DNA of 64,000 nt from Pseudomonadota bacterium (GTDB taxonomy: Bacteria; Myxococcota_A; UBA9160; SZUA-336). The position numbers were made by a program, and so were the translations under genes. Below are positions 1 through 9,097 of the stretch, one piece after another. The first letter of the stretch is position 1. Every line of letters begins with the position of its first letter. The stretch covers positions 62,001 to 126,000 of the forward strand of contig QJZC01000019.1 of NCBI GenBank assembly GCA_003247575.1, given 5' to 3'. The notes under the pieces were generated by a model that was given only the letters and a program-made list of their open reading frames with translations, was not told the DNA's origin and made no database searches.

Positions 1-143
1 CCCAGCTGGCGCGCCATGAGGAAGATGCCGCCGAGGATCCCCATCCCGACGACAGCGAGGTGAGCTCGAGCCTCACGCAGCCAAGTCATGGCGAAGTAGA
101 CGAGCACAGCCACGAGGGCGATATCGATGGCGTCTCCGAGCAC
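1..143 (-). CDS. cdaA: Diadenylate cyclase (CdaA/DacA-like), N-terminal fragment cut by window edge
   Basis: Reading the minus strand from a GTG at 143 gives LGDAIDIALVAVLVYF, then a short R..RA segment and a second hydrophobic stretch ending near MARQLG. This matches the N-terminal membrane region of CdaA-type diadenylate cyclases, which have a conserved D-x-x-DI-x-LVA-x-L-x-Y helix followed by RGTRA. CdaA makes cyclic di-AMP from two ATP at the inner membrane. Only about 47 residues are present, so the catalytic DisA_N domain with DGA and RHR motifs is not visible. An in-frame stop lies at 164-162, and a weak AGGA is about 15 nt upstream of the GTG. It is too short for the ORF track. It is divergent from tamA. 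Identification rests on the membrane segment only. Confidence 0.6.
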   Translation of the reverse strand, partial: MLGDAIDIALVAVLVYFAMTWLREARAHLAVVGMGILGGIFLMARQL

Positions 144-217
144 GATGCATCCAGTATATCCTCATGCTTGGACGCGGATGTGCCCGTCGTACTAGACCCG
201 TTACCCTAGTCTGGAGA

Positions 218-2338
218 ATGCAGATCCCACGTCCCGGCCGTACTCCCTCGAGGCTTCGCGTCGCGCTCTGGACCTGCTTGCTCGCGTCGTTGCAGGGATG
301 CGCCTACGTTCCCTTCGTGGCGGGACGCGCCGACGGCGTTCTCGAGCAGACAGGAGTGGAGTCGCATTCCCCAGCTTCGTCCAATGCCTCGCGGCCGAGT
401 TCGACACGCGCGCCAGCGGGCCCGCGCGTGACGTCCCTCGAGCTCGCGGGCCACGAGGCCCTCGACGCGGACACGCTGGCGCCCTTCCTCCCCTTTCCAA
501 TGCCGAGTCGCGCGCGCGCAGTCTGGAGCGAACCGCCACTCTACGACGCAGTCGCACTCGACGACGCGGTAGACCAGCTCCTGAATCTCTATCGCCGACG
601 CGGTTACTTCGATGCGCACATCGAACCGCGTCTCGAGTGGAGCGAAGATCGATCCCAGGTTCGCATCCGGCTCGAGATCCGGGAGGGCGCACCCGTGCGC
701 GTCACCGATCGCGGCCTGGAGTTCGCGCAGGGTGCGCGGGCCAGCCGGCTCCCGCTCGCCGCGCTGACGGAGGGGCTACCGCTCGCGACCGGCGACATCT
801 TCGAGATCGGTCGCTACGACGCGAGCAAGCAGCAGATCCTGAGCCGCCTACGCGAAGCTGGGCATCTCGAAGCGCGGCTCGAAGGGGGCGCAGAGATCGA
901 CGTCGTAACCCGCTCAGCCGTAGTTCGTTGGTCGCTGGACCCTGGGCCGCTGGTCCTGCTCGGACCGGTGCAGATCGAGGGCCTGACACGCCTCGATCCG
1001 AAGGTGATCGGCAAGGAGCTCGAGGGCCGGCCGGGCGCCCCCCTCGCGGCCAGCTGGCTCGAGGATGCTCAGCGACGACTGTCCGAGCTCGGCTGGTTTC
1101 GTTCGGTCACCGTAGCGGCCGCACGCGAAGCAACGCCCCCGCTCGCGGAAGGGCTAGCAACGGCCACGGACATCGCCGCAACGACGGAGTCGGTGAGCGA
1201 GGCACCCCCGCGAGTGCAGTTGGAGCTGCAACCAACCGCGCTCCCCGCCGTGGGAGATGCGAGCGAAGGCCCATCTGCACCCCTGCTCTCGACAGCCGAG
1301 ACATGGCCGGTGCTGATCCGCGTCGAGGAGCGTCCACCCCGCAGCGTGCGCGCATCCGTGGGCTACGGCACCGAGGATCGCGCTCGCGTAGAGCTCGGTT
1401 GGCAGCATCGACACCTGCTCGGAAGCGGGCGGGCGCTGCGCGTTCGCGCGCGTCACTCCAGCTTGCTGACCGGCCTGGAGTTCGACGTGCGCTTCCCGCG
1501 CTTCGCGGGAACCCGCATGCTGGCTGATCTGACCTTGGACGGCCGGCAGGAGACGCTGGGCGCTTACGATGCGCGCCGCCTCGAAGCACGGCTCGAATTC
1601 GCTCGCAGCCTCCAAGGCGGTGCACATCTGCGCTTCGGACATCGCGTGAGTGCCACTCGGATCGACGACGTGTCACCAGCCGCGTTCGCAGTCCTCGATG
1701 ATCCGGAGGAGTCGTCGATCCAGAGCGCGACGTTCGCGCAACTCGACCTCGGTCGCATCGACGACGCCACCGCACCGCGACACGGTCAGAGCATGCGACT
1801 CTTCTCGTCGCTCGCCACGCAGGCACTCGGGTCGGACGACTCGTACATCAAGAGCGAGCTGGATCTGCGTGCCTTTCGGCCACTGGCCGAGCTGGGCCTG
1901 TCCGCTCGCGGAGTCGTTGCGGGAAGGGTCCGGGTAGCTACCACGCTCCCACTCGGAACGACCCAGGCCGAGGATGTGCCCCTGCCGGAACGGCTCTTCG
2001 CGGGTGGTGGCGACTCAGTGCGCGGCTTCGAATTCCAACAGCTCGGCCCGCTCGATGCGACGAACGAGCCGCTCGGGGGCACGAGTCTGCTGGTGGCCAA
2101 TCTCGAATGGCGCGTGCCCCTGACCGAGCGCTTCGGGGGCGTGCTGTTCCTGGACGCGGGACAGGTAGACCTCGAGCCCCTGAATTTTCGTCCCTCGAAT
2201 CTCCAGTACGCAGTGGGTGCCGGTTTGAGAATCTCGACTCCGGTCGGGCCACTTCGCCTCGACCTCGCCTCGCTGCTCAATCCACATCGCGATCTCGATC
2301 GCTTTCGGATTCACTTTTCCGTTGGCCACACCTTCTGA
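218..2338 (+). CDS. tamA: TamA-like Omp85 outer-membrane protein, predicted lipoprotein
   Basis: From the ATG at 218 the protein is 706 aa. It has an N-terminal hydrophobic segment ending in LQGC (Cys28), a plausible lipobox. POTRA-like repeats occupy about residues 65-340 (for example VLLGPVQIEGL followed by a helix and GWFRSVTV). A low-complexity Ala/Glu/Pro insert follows, then an Omp85 beta-barrel from about residue 370 with the diagnostic VRGF motif (GGGDSVRGFEF) near the C-terminus, ending in VGHTF. TamA works with TamB in outer-membrane biogenesis and transport between membranes. tamB follows directly, which favours TamA over BamA. The ORF track starts at 164, but the 218 start gives a normal signal sequence. 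Lipidation is unusual for proteobacterial TamA and recalls TamL of Bacteroidetes. Confidence 0.88.
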   Translation: MQIPRPGRTPSRLRVALWTCLLASLQGCAYVPFVAGRADGVLEQTGVESHSPASSNASRPSSTRAPAGPRVTSLELAGHEALDADTLAPFLPFPMPSRARAVWSEPPLYDAVALDDAVDQLLNLYRRRGYFDAHIEPRLEWSEDRSQVRIRLEIREGAPVRVTDRGLEFAQGARASRLPLAALTEGLPLATGDIFEIGRYDASKQQILSRLREAGHLEARLEGGAEIDVVTRSAVVRWSLDPGPLVLLGPVQIEGLTRLDPKVIGKELEGRPGAPLAASWLEDAQRRLSELGWFRSVTVAAAREATPPLAEGLATATDIAATTESVSEAPPRVQLELQPTALPAVGDASEGPSAPLLSTAETWPVLIRVEERPPRSVRASVGYGTEDRARVELGWQHRHLLGSGRALRVRARHSSLLTGLEFDVRFPRFAGTRMLADLTLDGRQETLGAYDARRLEARLEFARSLQGGAHLRFGHRVSATRIDDVSPAAFAVLDDPEESSIQSATFAQLDLGRIDDATAPRHGQSMRLFSSLATQALGSDDSYIKSELDLRAFRPLAELGLSARGVVAGRVRVATTLPLGTTQAEDVPLPERLFAGGGDSVRGFEFQQLGPLDATNEPLGGTSLLVANLEWRVPLTERFGGVLFLDAGQVDLEPLNFRPSNLQYAVGAGLRISTPVGPLRLDLASLLNPHRDLDRFRIHFSVGHTF

Positions 2339-2396
2339 GGAAACGCGCGGCTGCGCAGTCAGCGACAAGCACCGCCGCGGGCGGGGGGCACACGCC

Positions 2397-5300
2397 GTGC
2401 GCGCGGCGTTGCTGCTGATCGGAGCGTCGGCTCTCGCTGCCATCGCCGCGCTGCTACTCGTACTCTGGGTCGGAGGTCCCCCTCCGAGCTGGGTCCGAGG
2501 CGCGCTCGAATCCGTGCTCGCACAACAGCTCGATGCCGAGGTCGAGATCGCATCGATCGCGCGCCCGGTCTATCCGGAGCTACGCCTGCGGAATCTCTCG
2601 CTGCGCTGGCCCGGCGGCGGCCGCTTCGAGGTACGCGAGCTGCGGATCGACTACGCCGTCTCACTCGCGGGTTTCCTCGCGGGTGAGCCGGCAGAGATTC
2701 GGATCGACGAGATTCGGCTGATCCATCCGACCCTCAGCTGGGATGGGGCACTGCCGGGCACGCAGGACCCGGATTCTGGGCTGCCCGAACCCGAGGACAG
2801 CGCTGGCGCTGCCGGCTTTCCGCAGATCCGATTCCAGCTGGACCGCGTGTCGATCTCCGAAGGGCAGCTCGCCTGGGACCCCGCTCCTCAGCCCCCGGTC
2901 CGAGGCCCTGCACTGTCCGCACCCGAGGCGACCCATCGCATCTCCCTGTCGATCAGCGGACGCGCCTCGGAGTTCGATCTGGATCAGCCGCTGCCCCTCC
3001 CGACAGAAGCAGAAGCCAAGCTGGACTGGGCGGCATTCAGCTTCCAGGGCCGCCAGATCGCCCCTGGCGCTGCGAACCTGAGCTGGAGCGGTCGGCAGCT
3101 GGAAATCGACGACTTCCGAGGGACGCTCGAAGCCGCTCGCCTGGCCGGAGAGGCCAGCATCGCATTCTCGACACAGCCGTCCGAGCTCTCTCCGCAAACC
3201 GCCCGAATCGCGCTCGCAGTCAGCGGAGTAGATCTCGCACGCCTCTCACCGCTGGAACAGCTCAGATCCGACCTGCAGGGTGAGATCTCTGCAGAGATTT
3301 CCTTCACCGACACGGCTGCGCCGCAGGGGCAGATCCGTGCAGAGCTACGAGGACCCGCCGCGGGGCTTGCGATCGACGAGATCGCGCTCGATCTGCGCTT
3401 CTCCGACCGGGGCTTCACGCTCGAGTCCGCCATCATCGACGGCCTCGCGGCCCGCCTACGCGCGCGATCGGCGAGCGAACTCCCTGACGCCTTCCGCTTC
3501 GACCTCGAGGTGCCCGACCTGTCTCGCCTCGAACTTCCAGGGGTGAGTCCCCTGGGTCTCTCCGGTCGGCTCTCCGGGGAGGGCGTCCTGGGCCTGGTAG
3601 ACGGACGCCCCGAAGGCTGGGCGGAACTCACCGCGAACCCGATCGCGTGGTCGGGCTTTCACGCGGACCAGCTCACCCTGCGCCTCGAGCCGGCTGCAGA
3701 CCAGCTCCGCGGAACCGTCTCGTTCACAAACCTGGGCGGCGTATCGGGACGCACCGACGCCACCTTGCCCGCGGCCATGTATGCGGAGCTTCGAGAGGGC
3801 ACAATCACATGGACGCACCTCCGCGACCTCTCGCTCGAATGGACCCTACGCAGCGACGACATCGGCCCACTGCTGGGCAAGACCAGGCCCGACTGGCCGC
3901 GGGTCCACAGCCAGCTCGAGAGCAGCGGGCGGCTTCGCGGGCTGGAGCCGATGCGCGAGCTCGAGGCGAGCCTCGCCCTGCGCGCGCTCTCGCTCACCCG
4001 CGACGACGCGACTCGCCTCGACACGCTCACGGTCCGTGAGCCGATCTCGCTCGACCTGCAGCTGGCTCTCGCAGGGCCGCTCGAGCACTCCCGCCGATCC
4101 GAGGTTCCGCGCGGCCAGCTTCCGCGGGGCAGTGTTCCAGTGGGCGAGCCCGCAACGCGTTCGCTTTCGACCAAACTGAGCGCGAAGGGGCCACTGGGCC
4201 TCGAGCTTCTCGCCGAGCTCGGCATTCCCTTCGCTGCGGACGGTCAGCTCCCCTCGGGTGATGTCGATCTGCGCAAGCTCGAGCTGACCCGCCGATCCCC
4301 GCAGGGCGCTGGTGGAGTCCTGACGGCCTCTGGATCCGTCGGCCACACCGGGGAGTTGGACTTGGGAATCGAGCTACGCGACCTCGCGCTCGGCTCGGTG
4401 CCCTGGTCCGAGTGGCTCGCAGAGCCTCCCCAGCTCGGTGGTGATCTGCGCGCAGACCTCAGGCTCCGAGGTCCATGGACTCGCCCAGAGCTCGATGGGA
4501 AGCTGGTCTGGAGCGATCCACGGGTCGAAGAGACGAGGGCCGACCAGCTCGAGTTCCGCATCGCTTCATCGAACTCTGCGCTCGATGTCGTCGGCGAGTT
4601 GGACGCGCTCGGGATCCGGGTCGCTACCGTGCAGGCAAGGATCCCCCGACAGGCAAACGGCGGCCTGAGCGACGAGGCCCCGCTCGGACTCTCGTGGCGG
4701 TCTACCAGTGCCGAGATCGAGACGCAGGATCTCGACGTTGCGCTGCTGGATCCCTTGTTGCCTCGCGCCGTGGATGCGCCCAGCGGCAAGCTCCGGATGC
4801 GACTCGAAGCGATCGCCTCCGGGACTGGAGCGGGAGGCTCGGTAGAGGCTGGCGCCGGCTGGCGTCCCGAAGTTCGCGGCCGGGTCGACCTACGCGAGGG
4901 CAGCCTGTCGATCCCCGCGCTGCGACGCACCTTCGCTCCCATCTCGGGAACCCTGCACTTCTCACCCAAGCGCTTGTCCCTGGAAGCTCTGGAGATCGCG
5001 AACGCGGGCGCAGAAGGGCGGGCGACTCTCACGGGCTACGTCGAGCTCGAGCAGGGTTTGCCGGGTGCTGCGCGCCTCGACGCTCGTTTCGAGACTCTTC
5101 AGCTCGCCGATTCCAGGAGACTTCGCTTCGCGCTGGACGGTCAGACTACGCTTCGCGGTCCGCTCGAGGCGCTCGAGTTCTCCGGCAAGCTCAGCTTGCG
5201 AGACGCACGTCTGGGGGCGCCGGAGGAGTCCGATCCCATCTGGCGCGAGGTGCGCGTCCTTCGCGAGCGCTCGGTCGGCACCCAGGTCCGCGAGACCCCG

Positions 5301-6050
5301 GACGAGCTCGCGCGTGCATTCACGAACATGCGAGGGTCACTCGCCCTCAACGTTCCCGCGCAGACGTGGGTACGGGCACAGGGCGCCGAGCTCGAGCTCG
5401 TGGGGCAGGTCGAGTTACGCAAACGCCCCGGCGACGTGGCGCGCTTCTTCGGGAACCTCGACGTACGCCGAGGGCGCTATCAGTTCGGTCCCAGACTGCT
5501 GGTGTTCGAGCGCGGAAGCGCGACCCTGACCGGGGCAGCGGAGCTCGACCCACTCATCGACGTGCTCACCACGACGCGCATCCAAGAGTACGACGTCAGC
5601 GTCGGATTGAACGGGCGCCTCTCGAACCTGCAGCTCAGCACGAGCAGCTCGCCCAGCCTGGAGCGAGACGACGTGCTCTCGCTGTTGCTCTTCGGGCGGC
5701 GCCGAGGTGATCTCGAAGCTTCCCGGGCAAAGGCACTGCAGCTCGCCCTCACCCAGCTCGGCTCGGAGCTCGGGGGGAGCCAGCTCCAGGAACGACTACG
5801 CAGCTATCTACCTTTCGACACCTTCGCCTTCGAGGTCGGCCCTGGAGCGTCCGGAAGTCGTTTCGAAGTCGGTCGCTACATACGAGATGACATCTTCGTA
5901 CGCTACGGGAAGAGCCTCGCGACCGATCGCGAGCTAGAGAGCGACCAGGTCTCCGTCGAGTGGGAGGTCACGCCTTCGGTGAGCATAAAAAGCGAGACCT
6001 CGACGGACGGCTCGACCGGCGCGGACATCATTTGGCAGAAGGACTACTGA
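2397..6050 (+). CDS. tamB: Translocation and assembly module protein TamB (AsmA-like bridge protein)
   Basis: About 1,217 aa. One N-terminal membrane helix (AALLLIGASALAAIAALLLV) is followed by a very long periplasmic region of repeated beta-rich segments typical of AsmA/TamB/YhdP lipid-transfer bridges. The DUF490/TamB C-terminal domain is at the end (VGLNGRLSNLQLS, SPSLERDDVLSLLLFG, QVSVEWEVTPSVSIKSETS). TamB spans from the inner membrane to TamA and is thought to carry phospholipid to the outer membrane. The track begins at a TTG at 2322, overlapping tamA, with no ribosome-binding site. The GTG at 2397 has GGGGGG about 9 nt upstream and leaves a normal short N-terminus, so I prefer it. The 3' end overlaps the convergent rimB-like gene by 23 bp. 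Confidence 0.9.
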   Translation: MRAALLLIGASALAAIAALLLVLWVGGPPPSWVRGALESVLAQQLDAEVEIASIARPVYPELRLRNLSLRWPGGGRFEVRELRIDYAVSLAGFLAGEPAEIRIDEIRLIHPTLSWDGALPGTQDPDSGLPEPEDSAGAAGFPQIRFQLDRVSISEGQLAWDPAPQPPVRGPALSAPEATHRISLSISGRASEFDLDQPLPLPTEAEAKLDWAAFSFQGRQIAPGAANLSWSGRQLEIDDFRGTLEAARLAGEASIAFSTQPSELSPQTARIALAVSGVDLARLSPLEQLRSDLQGEISAEISFTDTAAPQGQIRAELRGPAAGLAIDEIALDLRFSDRGFTLESAIIDGLAARLRARSASELPDAFRFDLEVPDLSRLELPGVSPLGLSGRLSGEGVLGLVDGRPEGWAELTANPIAWSGFHADQLTLRLEPAADQLRGTVSFTNLGGVSGRTDATLPAAMYAELREGTITWTHLRDLSLEWTLRSDDIGPLLGKTRPDWPRVHSQLESSGRLRGLEPMRELEASLALRALSLTRDDATRLDTLTVREPISLDLQLALAGPLEHSRRSEVPRGQLPRGSVPVGEPATRSLSTKLSAKGPLGLELLAELGIPFAADGQLPSGDVDLRKLELTRRSPQGAGGVLTASGSVGHTGELDLGIELRDLALGSVPWSEWLAEPPQLGGDLRADLRLRGPWTRPELDGKLVWSDPRVEETRADQLEFRIASSNSALDVVGELDALGIRVATVQARIPRQANGGLSDEAPLGLSWRSTSAEIETQDLDVALLDPLLPRAVDAPSGKLRMRLEAIASGTGAGGSVEAGAGWRPEVRGRVDLREGSLSIPALRRTFAPISGTLHFSPKRLSLEALEIANAGAEGRATLTGYVELEQGLPGAARLDARFETLQLADSRRLRFALDGQTTLRGPLEALEFSGKLSLRDARLGAPEESDPIWREVRVLRERSVGTQVRETPDELARAFTNMRGSLALNVPAQTWVRAQGAELELVGQVELRKRPGDVARFFGNLDVRRGRYQFGPRLLVFERGSATLTGAAELDPLIDVLTTTRIQEYDVSVGLNGRLSNLQLSTSSSPSLERDDVLSLLLFGRRRGDLEASRAKALQLALTQLGSELGGSQLQERLRSYLPFDTFAFEVGPGASGSRFEVGRYIRDDIFVRYGKSLATDRELESDQVSVEWEVTPSVSIKSETSTDGSTGADIIWQKDY

Positions 6051-6570
6051 CCCGACGGCGCTTCACGCGCTTGACTTGCTTCTTCCGGGGATTGGGACGC
6101 ACTCCGAGGAGATCCTTGTGTCCGACGTCGATCAGCACTCCATGCAGCGCAGAACGTCCGAGCAGCATGCGGTAGATCATCTTCTCCCGATCCACCAGAC
6201 TGATCTCGACCTCACGCTCGATGGGACCGATGCGCAGTACGGTGGTGACGAAGATCCGCGTCGTATAATGCCCGTTGCTCGACCGGACGCGTCCGCGCCG
6301 CGAGATCGGCGCGACGACCCTCACTCGTCGATGCTGCTTCCGACGATGGAGCACGACCTCGAAGCGCACGTCGCGCCCCCTATTCACCTCCTCGATGGCA
6401 TCCACGTGGAGCGCACTCGTGCGCGCGCCCGTATCGGTCTTGGCCCGCAGCCCGCTGATCCCCCACTCGGGTAGCGCCACGTACTCGCTCCAACCGAGCA
6501 CCGGCCGCTCCTCGCTCCGCTTGCGCGTCACCGTCTTGGCTCCCGATTCGCTCCGCCCCAAATCCACCAT
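6028..6570 (-). CDS. rimB: RimB-like retropepsin-type protease (ATP-dependent zinc protease family, COG4067)
   Basis: 180 aa, the size of COG4067/Zn_protease (PF05618) proteins. The signature KTDTGARTSALH starts at residue 44; the DTGA resembles the catalytic D-T-G of retropepsins, and later GRSAL and LIDVG segments complete the fold. Family members cluster with rimK. In Pseudomonas the homologue RimB acts on the poly-glutamate tails RimK adds to ribosomal protein S6. Here it is divergent from rimK across about 170 bp. The basic C-terminal tail (RKKQVKRVKRRR) is unusual and could contact RNA or acidic tails, which is inference. The 3' end overlaps the end of tamB on the opposite strand. Confidence 0.8.
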   Translation of the reverse strand: MVDLGRSESGAKTVTRKRSEERPVLGWSEYVALPEWGISGLRAKTDTGARTSALHVDAIEEVNRGRDVRFEVVLHRRKQHRRVRVVAPISRRGRVRSSNGHYTTRIFVTTVLRIGPIEREVEISLVDREKMIYRMLLGRSALHGVLIDVGHKDLLGVRPNPRKKQVKRVKRRRVSSPSAK

Positions 6571-6742
6571 CCTGTCCTTGAATTCTCGAATGCTTGATAC
6601 CCGTCTCGCGTGCGCTCGCCCGCCTGCGATGGACGCTCCACGGGGCTATCATGGCGCCTAGGAAGGGTCTGCCGTCGCGCCAATGGACCGCGCGTCGCAG
6701 ACTCCCCGACCCCAACCTCAAGGCCCGAGAGGATTCCTCCGC

Positions 6743-7945
6743 ATGGCGACAGAGTCTCTGAAGATTGCAATCTTGTCGACTGGCCCCAAGCTCTATAGCA
6801 CGCGGCGACTACGCGAGGCCTGTGAGCAGCGAGGTCACAGCGCAAAGGTTCTGAATACGCTTCGCTTCTCGATGCTGGTGCGCGAGAACGAGCCCAAGCT
6901 GCTGTTTCGCGGAAAGGAGCTGTCGAGCTACGATGCGGTCATTCCCCGCATCGGCGCCTCGATCACTCACTATGGATGCGCCGTCGTGCGCCAGTTCGAG
7001 CAGATGGGCGTCTTCTGCGTCAGCACGGCAAACGCGATCTCGGTCTCTCGGGACAAGCTGCGCTCGATCCAGGTTCTGAGCCGACACGAAATCGGGCTGG
7101 CGACCACGGCCTTCGTGAGGCAGCCCGCCGACGTGCTGCCTGCAGTCCAATGGGTGGGTGGAGCCCCAGTCGTCATCAAGGTGCTCGAGGGTACCCAGGG
7201 GATCGGCGTCATCTTGGCAGACTCCCCGAAGATCGCTCAGGCCATCATCGAGACCCTACAGAGCGCAAAGCAGAACGTGCTGATTCAGTCGTTCGTGAAG
7301 GAAAGCCGTGGAACGGACATCCGCGCATTCGTGGTCGGCAACCGTGTCGTAGCCGCGATGCGGAGACGCGCCCAGGGGGACGAGTTCCGCAGCAACGTTC
7401 ACCGCGGCGGACGCACCGAGGCCGTACAGCTCGACCCGGACTACGAGCGCACCGCGATCCACGCCGCACAGGTGCTGGGCCTTCGCGTCGCCGGCGTAGA
7501 CATGCTCGACAGCGACTCGGGGCCCAAGATCATGGAGGTGAACTCATCGCCTGGACTCCAAGGAATCGAGGAGGCAACCAAGATCGATGTCGCGGGAGCG
7601 ATCGTGGAGCTCATCGAAGAAGAGGTCCTCTTCCCAGAAATCGACATCCGGCAGCGCCTCACACTCTCGGCGGGGTACGCCGTCACCGAGGTCCCGATCG
7701 AGGCCAACTCCGAACTGGCGCATCAGACGATTCGCGACTCGAAGCTGCGCGAGCGCGATATCGTCATTCTGAGCATCCGCCGCGGCGGACTCGTGATCCC
7801 TAACCCTCGAGGTGATCGCGAGCTGCTCCCCGGCGACCTACTGCTCTGCTACGGAAAATCTTTGGCGCTCAAGTCGATGGCCCCGAAGCGTATCCGTGCC
7901 AAAACTCCGACGGTCACCGAACGTAACCCGGATTCGAGCGCGTGA
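6743..7945 (+). CDS. rimK: RimK-type ATP-grasp glutamate ligase with C-terminal TrkA-C (RCK_C) domain
   Basis: 400 aa from the ATG at 6743, with GAGAGGA about 9 nt upstream. Residues 1-95 form the RimK N-terminal domain (KIAILSTGPKLYSTRRL). Residues ~100-295 are the ATP-grasp domain, with VVIKVLEGTQGIGV, the DIRAFVVG segment and the metal-binding IMEVNSSPGLQGIE. RimK adds glutamates to the C-terminus of ribosomal protein S6. E. coli RimK ends near residue 300. Here about 90 more residues match an RCK_C/TrkA-C ligand domain (EVPIEANSELAHQTI, ILSIRRGGLVIPNPRG, LLPGDLLLCYG), known from K+ channels and transporters and able in some proteins to bind cyclic di-AMP or other small ligands. The 3' end overlaps the next gene by 4 bp. 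Confidence 0.88.
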   Translation: MATESLKIAILSTGPKLYSTRRLREACEQRGHSAKVLNTLRFSMLVRENEPKLLFRGKELSSYDAVIPRIGASITHYGCAVVRQFEQMGVFCVSTANAISVSRDKLRSIQVLSRHEIGLATTAFVRQPADVLPAVQWVGGAPVVIKVLEGTQGIGVILADSPKIAQAIIETLQSAKQNVLIQSFVKESRGTDIRAFVVGNRVVAAMRRRAQGDEFRSNVHRGGRTEAVQLDPDYERTAIHAAQVLGLRVAGVDMLDSDSGPKIMEVNSSPGLQGIEEATKIDVAGAIVELIEEEVLFPEIDIRQRLTLSAGYAVTEVPIEANSELAHQTIRDSKLRERDIVILSIRRGGLVIPNPRGDRELLPGDLLLCYGKSLALKSMAPKRIRAKTPTVTERNPDSSA

Positions 7946-9003
7946 ACGACATCCGTCAGCACGATCCCATCGAACTCGCAGGAGTCGTGGTCAAGTGCGG
8001 CGAGCACCGGCGCATCGACATTCCGATCACCTCGGCGTATGGCCACGCCCAGGTCTCACTACCAGCCGTGGTGATCCACGGCAGGCGTCCCGGCCCGCGC
8101 CTATTCGTAAGCGCCGCCATTCATGGGGACGAGCTGAACGGCGTCGAGATCATTCGTCGCTTGCGTCATCTAGCCTCGATGCGCAAGCTGTCTGGCACGC
8201 TGATCCTCGTACCGGTCGTCAATGTGTACGGCTTCATCACGCAGAGTCGCTATCTCCCAGATCGTCGCGATCTCAACCGCTCCTTCCCTGGATCCAGTCG
8301 GGGCTCCGTGGCTTCGCGACTCGCCAACGTGTTCATGCAAGCCATCACAAGCCTCTGCACGCACGGAATCGATCTTCACACGGGCTCGAATCATCGGACC
8401 AACCTTCCTCAGATTCGAGCTTGGCTGGATGATCCCGAGACCGAGCGCCTCGCGCGCGCGTTCGGCGTGCCGGTCATTCTGAATTCGAATCTACGCGATG
8501 GCTCCCTGCGCCAAGCCGTGCTCGAGGACAACACTCCAATGCTGCTCTACGAAGCAGGCGAAGCGTTACGCTTCGATGAAATTGCGATTCGAGCGGGCGT
8601 GCGGGGCATCCTGGGCGTGATGCGCGCACTCGAGATGCTCCCGCCGTCGCGCAAGCGCTCGTCACGCGTAGAACCCATGGTTGCGCGCTCCACCGTGTGG
8701 CTACGCGCACCAGAGTCCGGGGTCTTCCGCTTTCTCGTAGGACTCGGCAAGCGCGTACGCGAAGGAGACCTGGTCGGCATCATCTCCGACCCGCTGGGGG
8801 ACGAGGAGATCCCGGTCACCGCATCCAGCAGCGGACTCATCATCGGTCGCACGCAGCTCCCGCTGGTGAATGCCGGGGATGCGCTGATTCACATCGCGAC
8901 CATGGGCCGGCCCGGCGCCGCCGCCGCTGGCGTAGAGACCTTCCACGAAGAGCTCCATCCCGATCTAGCGGAGTCGGAATCTGGGGAGCCTCCGATCCTC
9001 TAG
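7942..9003 (+). CDS. Succinylglutamate desuccinylase/aspartoacylase family zinc hydrolase (M14-like)
   Basis: 353 aa. Zinc ligands are visible as HGDE at residues 61-64 (IHGDELNGVEIIRRL) and His146 in GIDLHTGSN. The family motif DLNRSFPG is at 110-117. The C-terminal third is a beta-rich barrel-like domain (GVFRFLVGLGKRVREGDLVG) seen in AstE/ASPA relatives. These enzymes cleave N-acyl amino acids or related amides. Its ATG lies within the rimK stop region (4-bp overlap), so the two are translationally coupled. RimK, a RimB-like protease and this family recur together, and a role in processing glutamylated products or a ligand of the RimK system is plausible but not shown by sequence. Confidence 0.85.
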   Translation: MNDIRQHDPIELAGVVVKCGEHRRIDIPITSAYGHAQVSLPAVVIHGRRPGPRLFVSAAIHGDELNGVEIIRRLRHLASMRKLSGTLILVPVVNVYGFITQSRYLPDRRDLNRSFPGSSRGSVASRLANVFMQAITSLCTHGIDLHTGSNHRTNLPQIRAWLDDPETERLARAFGVPVILNSNLRDGSLRQAVLEDNTPMLLYEAGEALRFDEIAIRAGVRGILGVMRALEMLPPSRKRSSRVEPMVARSTVWLRAPESGVFRFLVGLGKRVREGDLVGIISDPLGDEEIPVTASSSGLIIGRTQLPLVNAGDALIHIATMGRPGAAAAGVETFHEELHPDLAESESGEPPIL

Positions 9004-9097
9004 CCTATCCCATGCTGTTCAGGGATACGTCCTGGCGTGTCGCTGAGCTTCACTGGCACGTTGGTCAAAAATCGTGGTCCGCAAGCACGGAATTCAT

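Noticed and set aside
298-1527. 409-aa ORF within tamA in another frame
   Set aside because: Arg/Pro-rich, no motifs, fully overlapped by the Omp85 gene.
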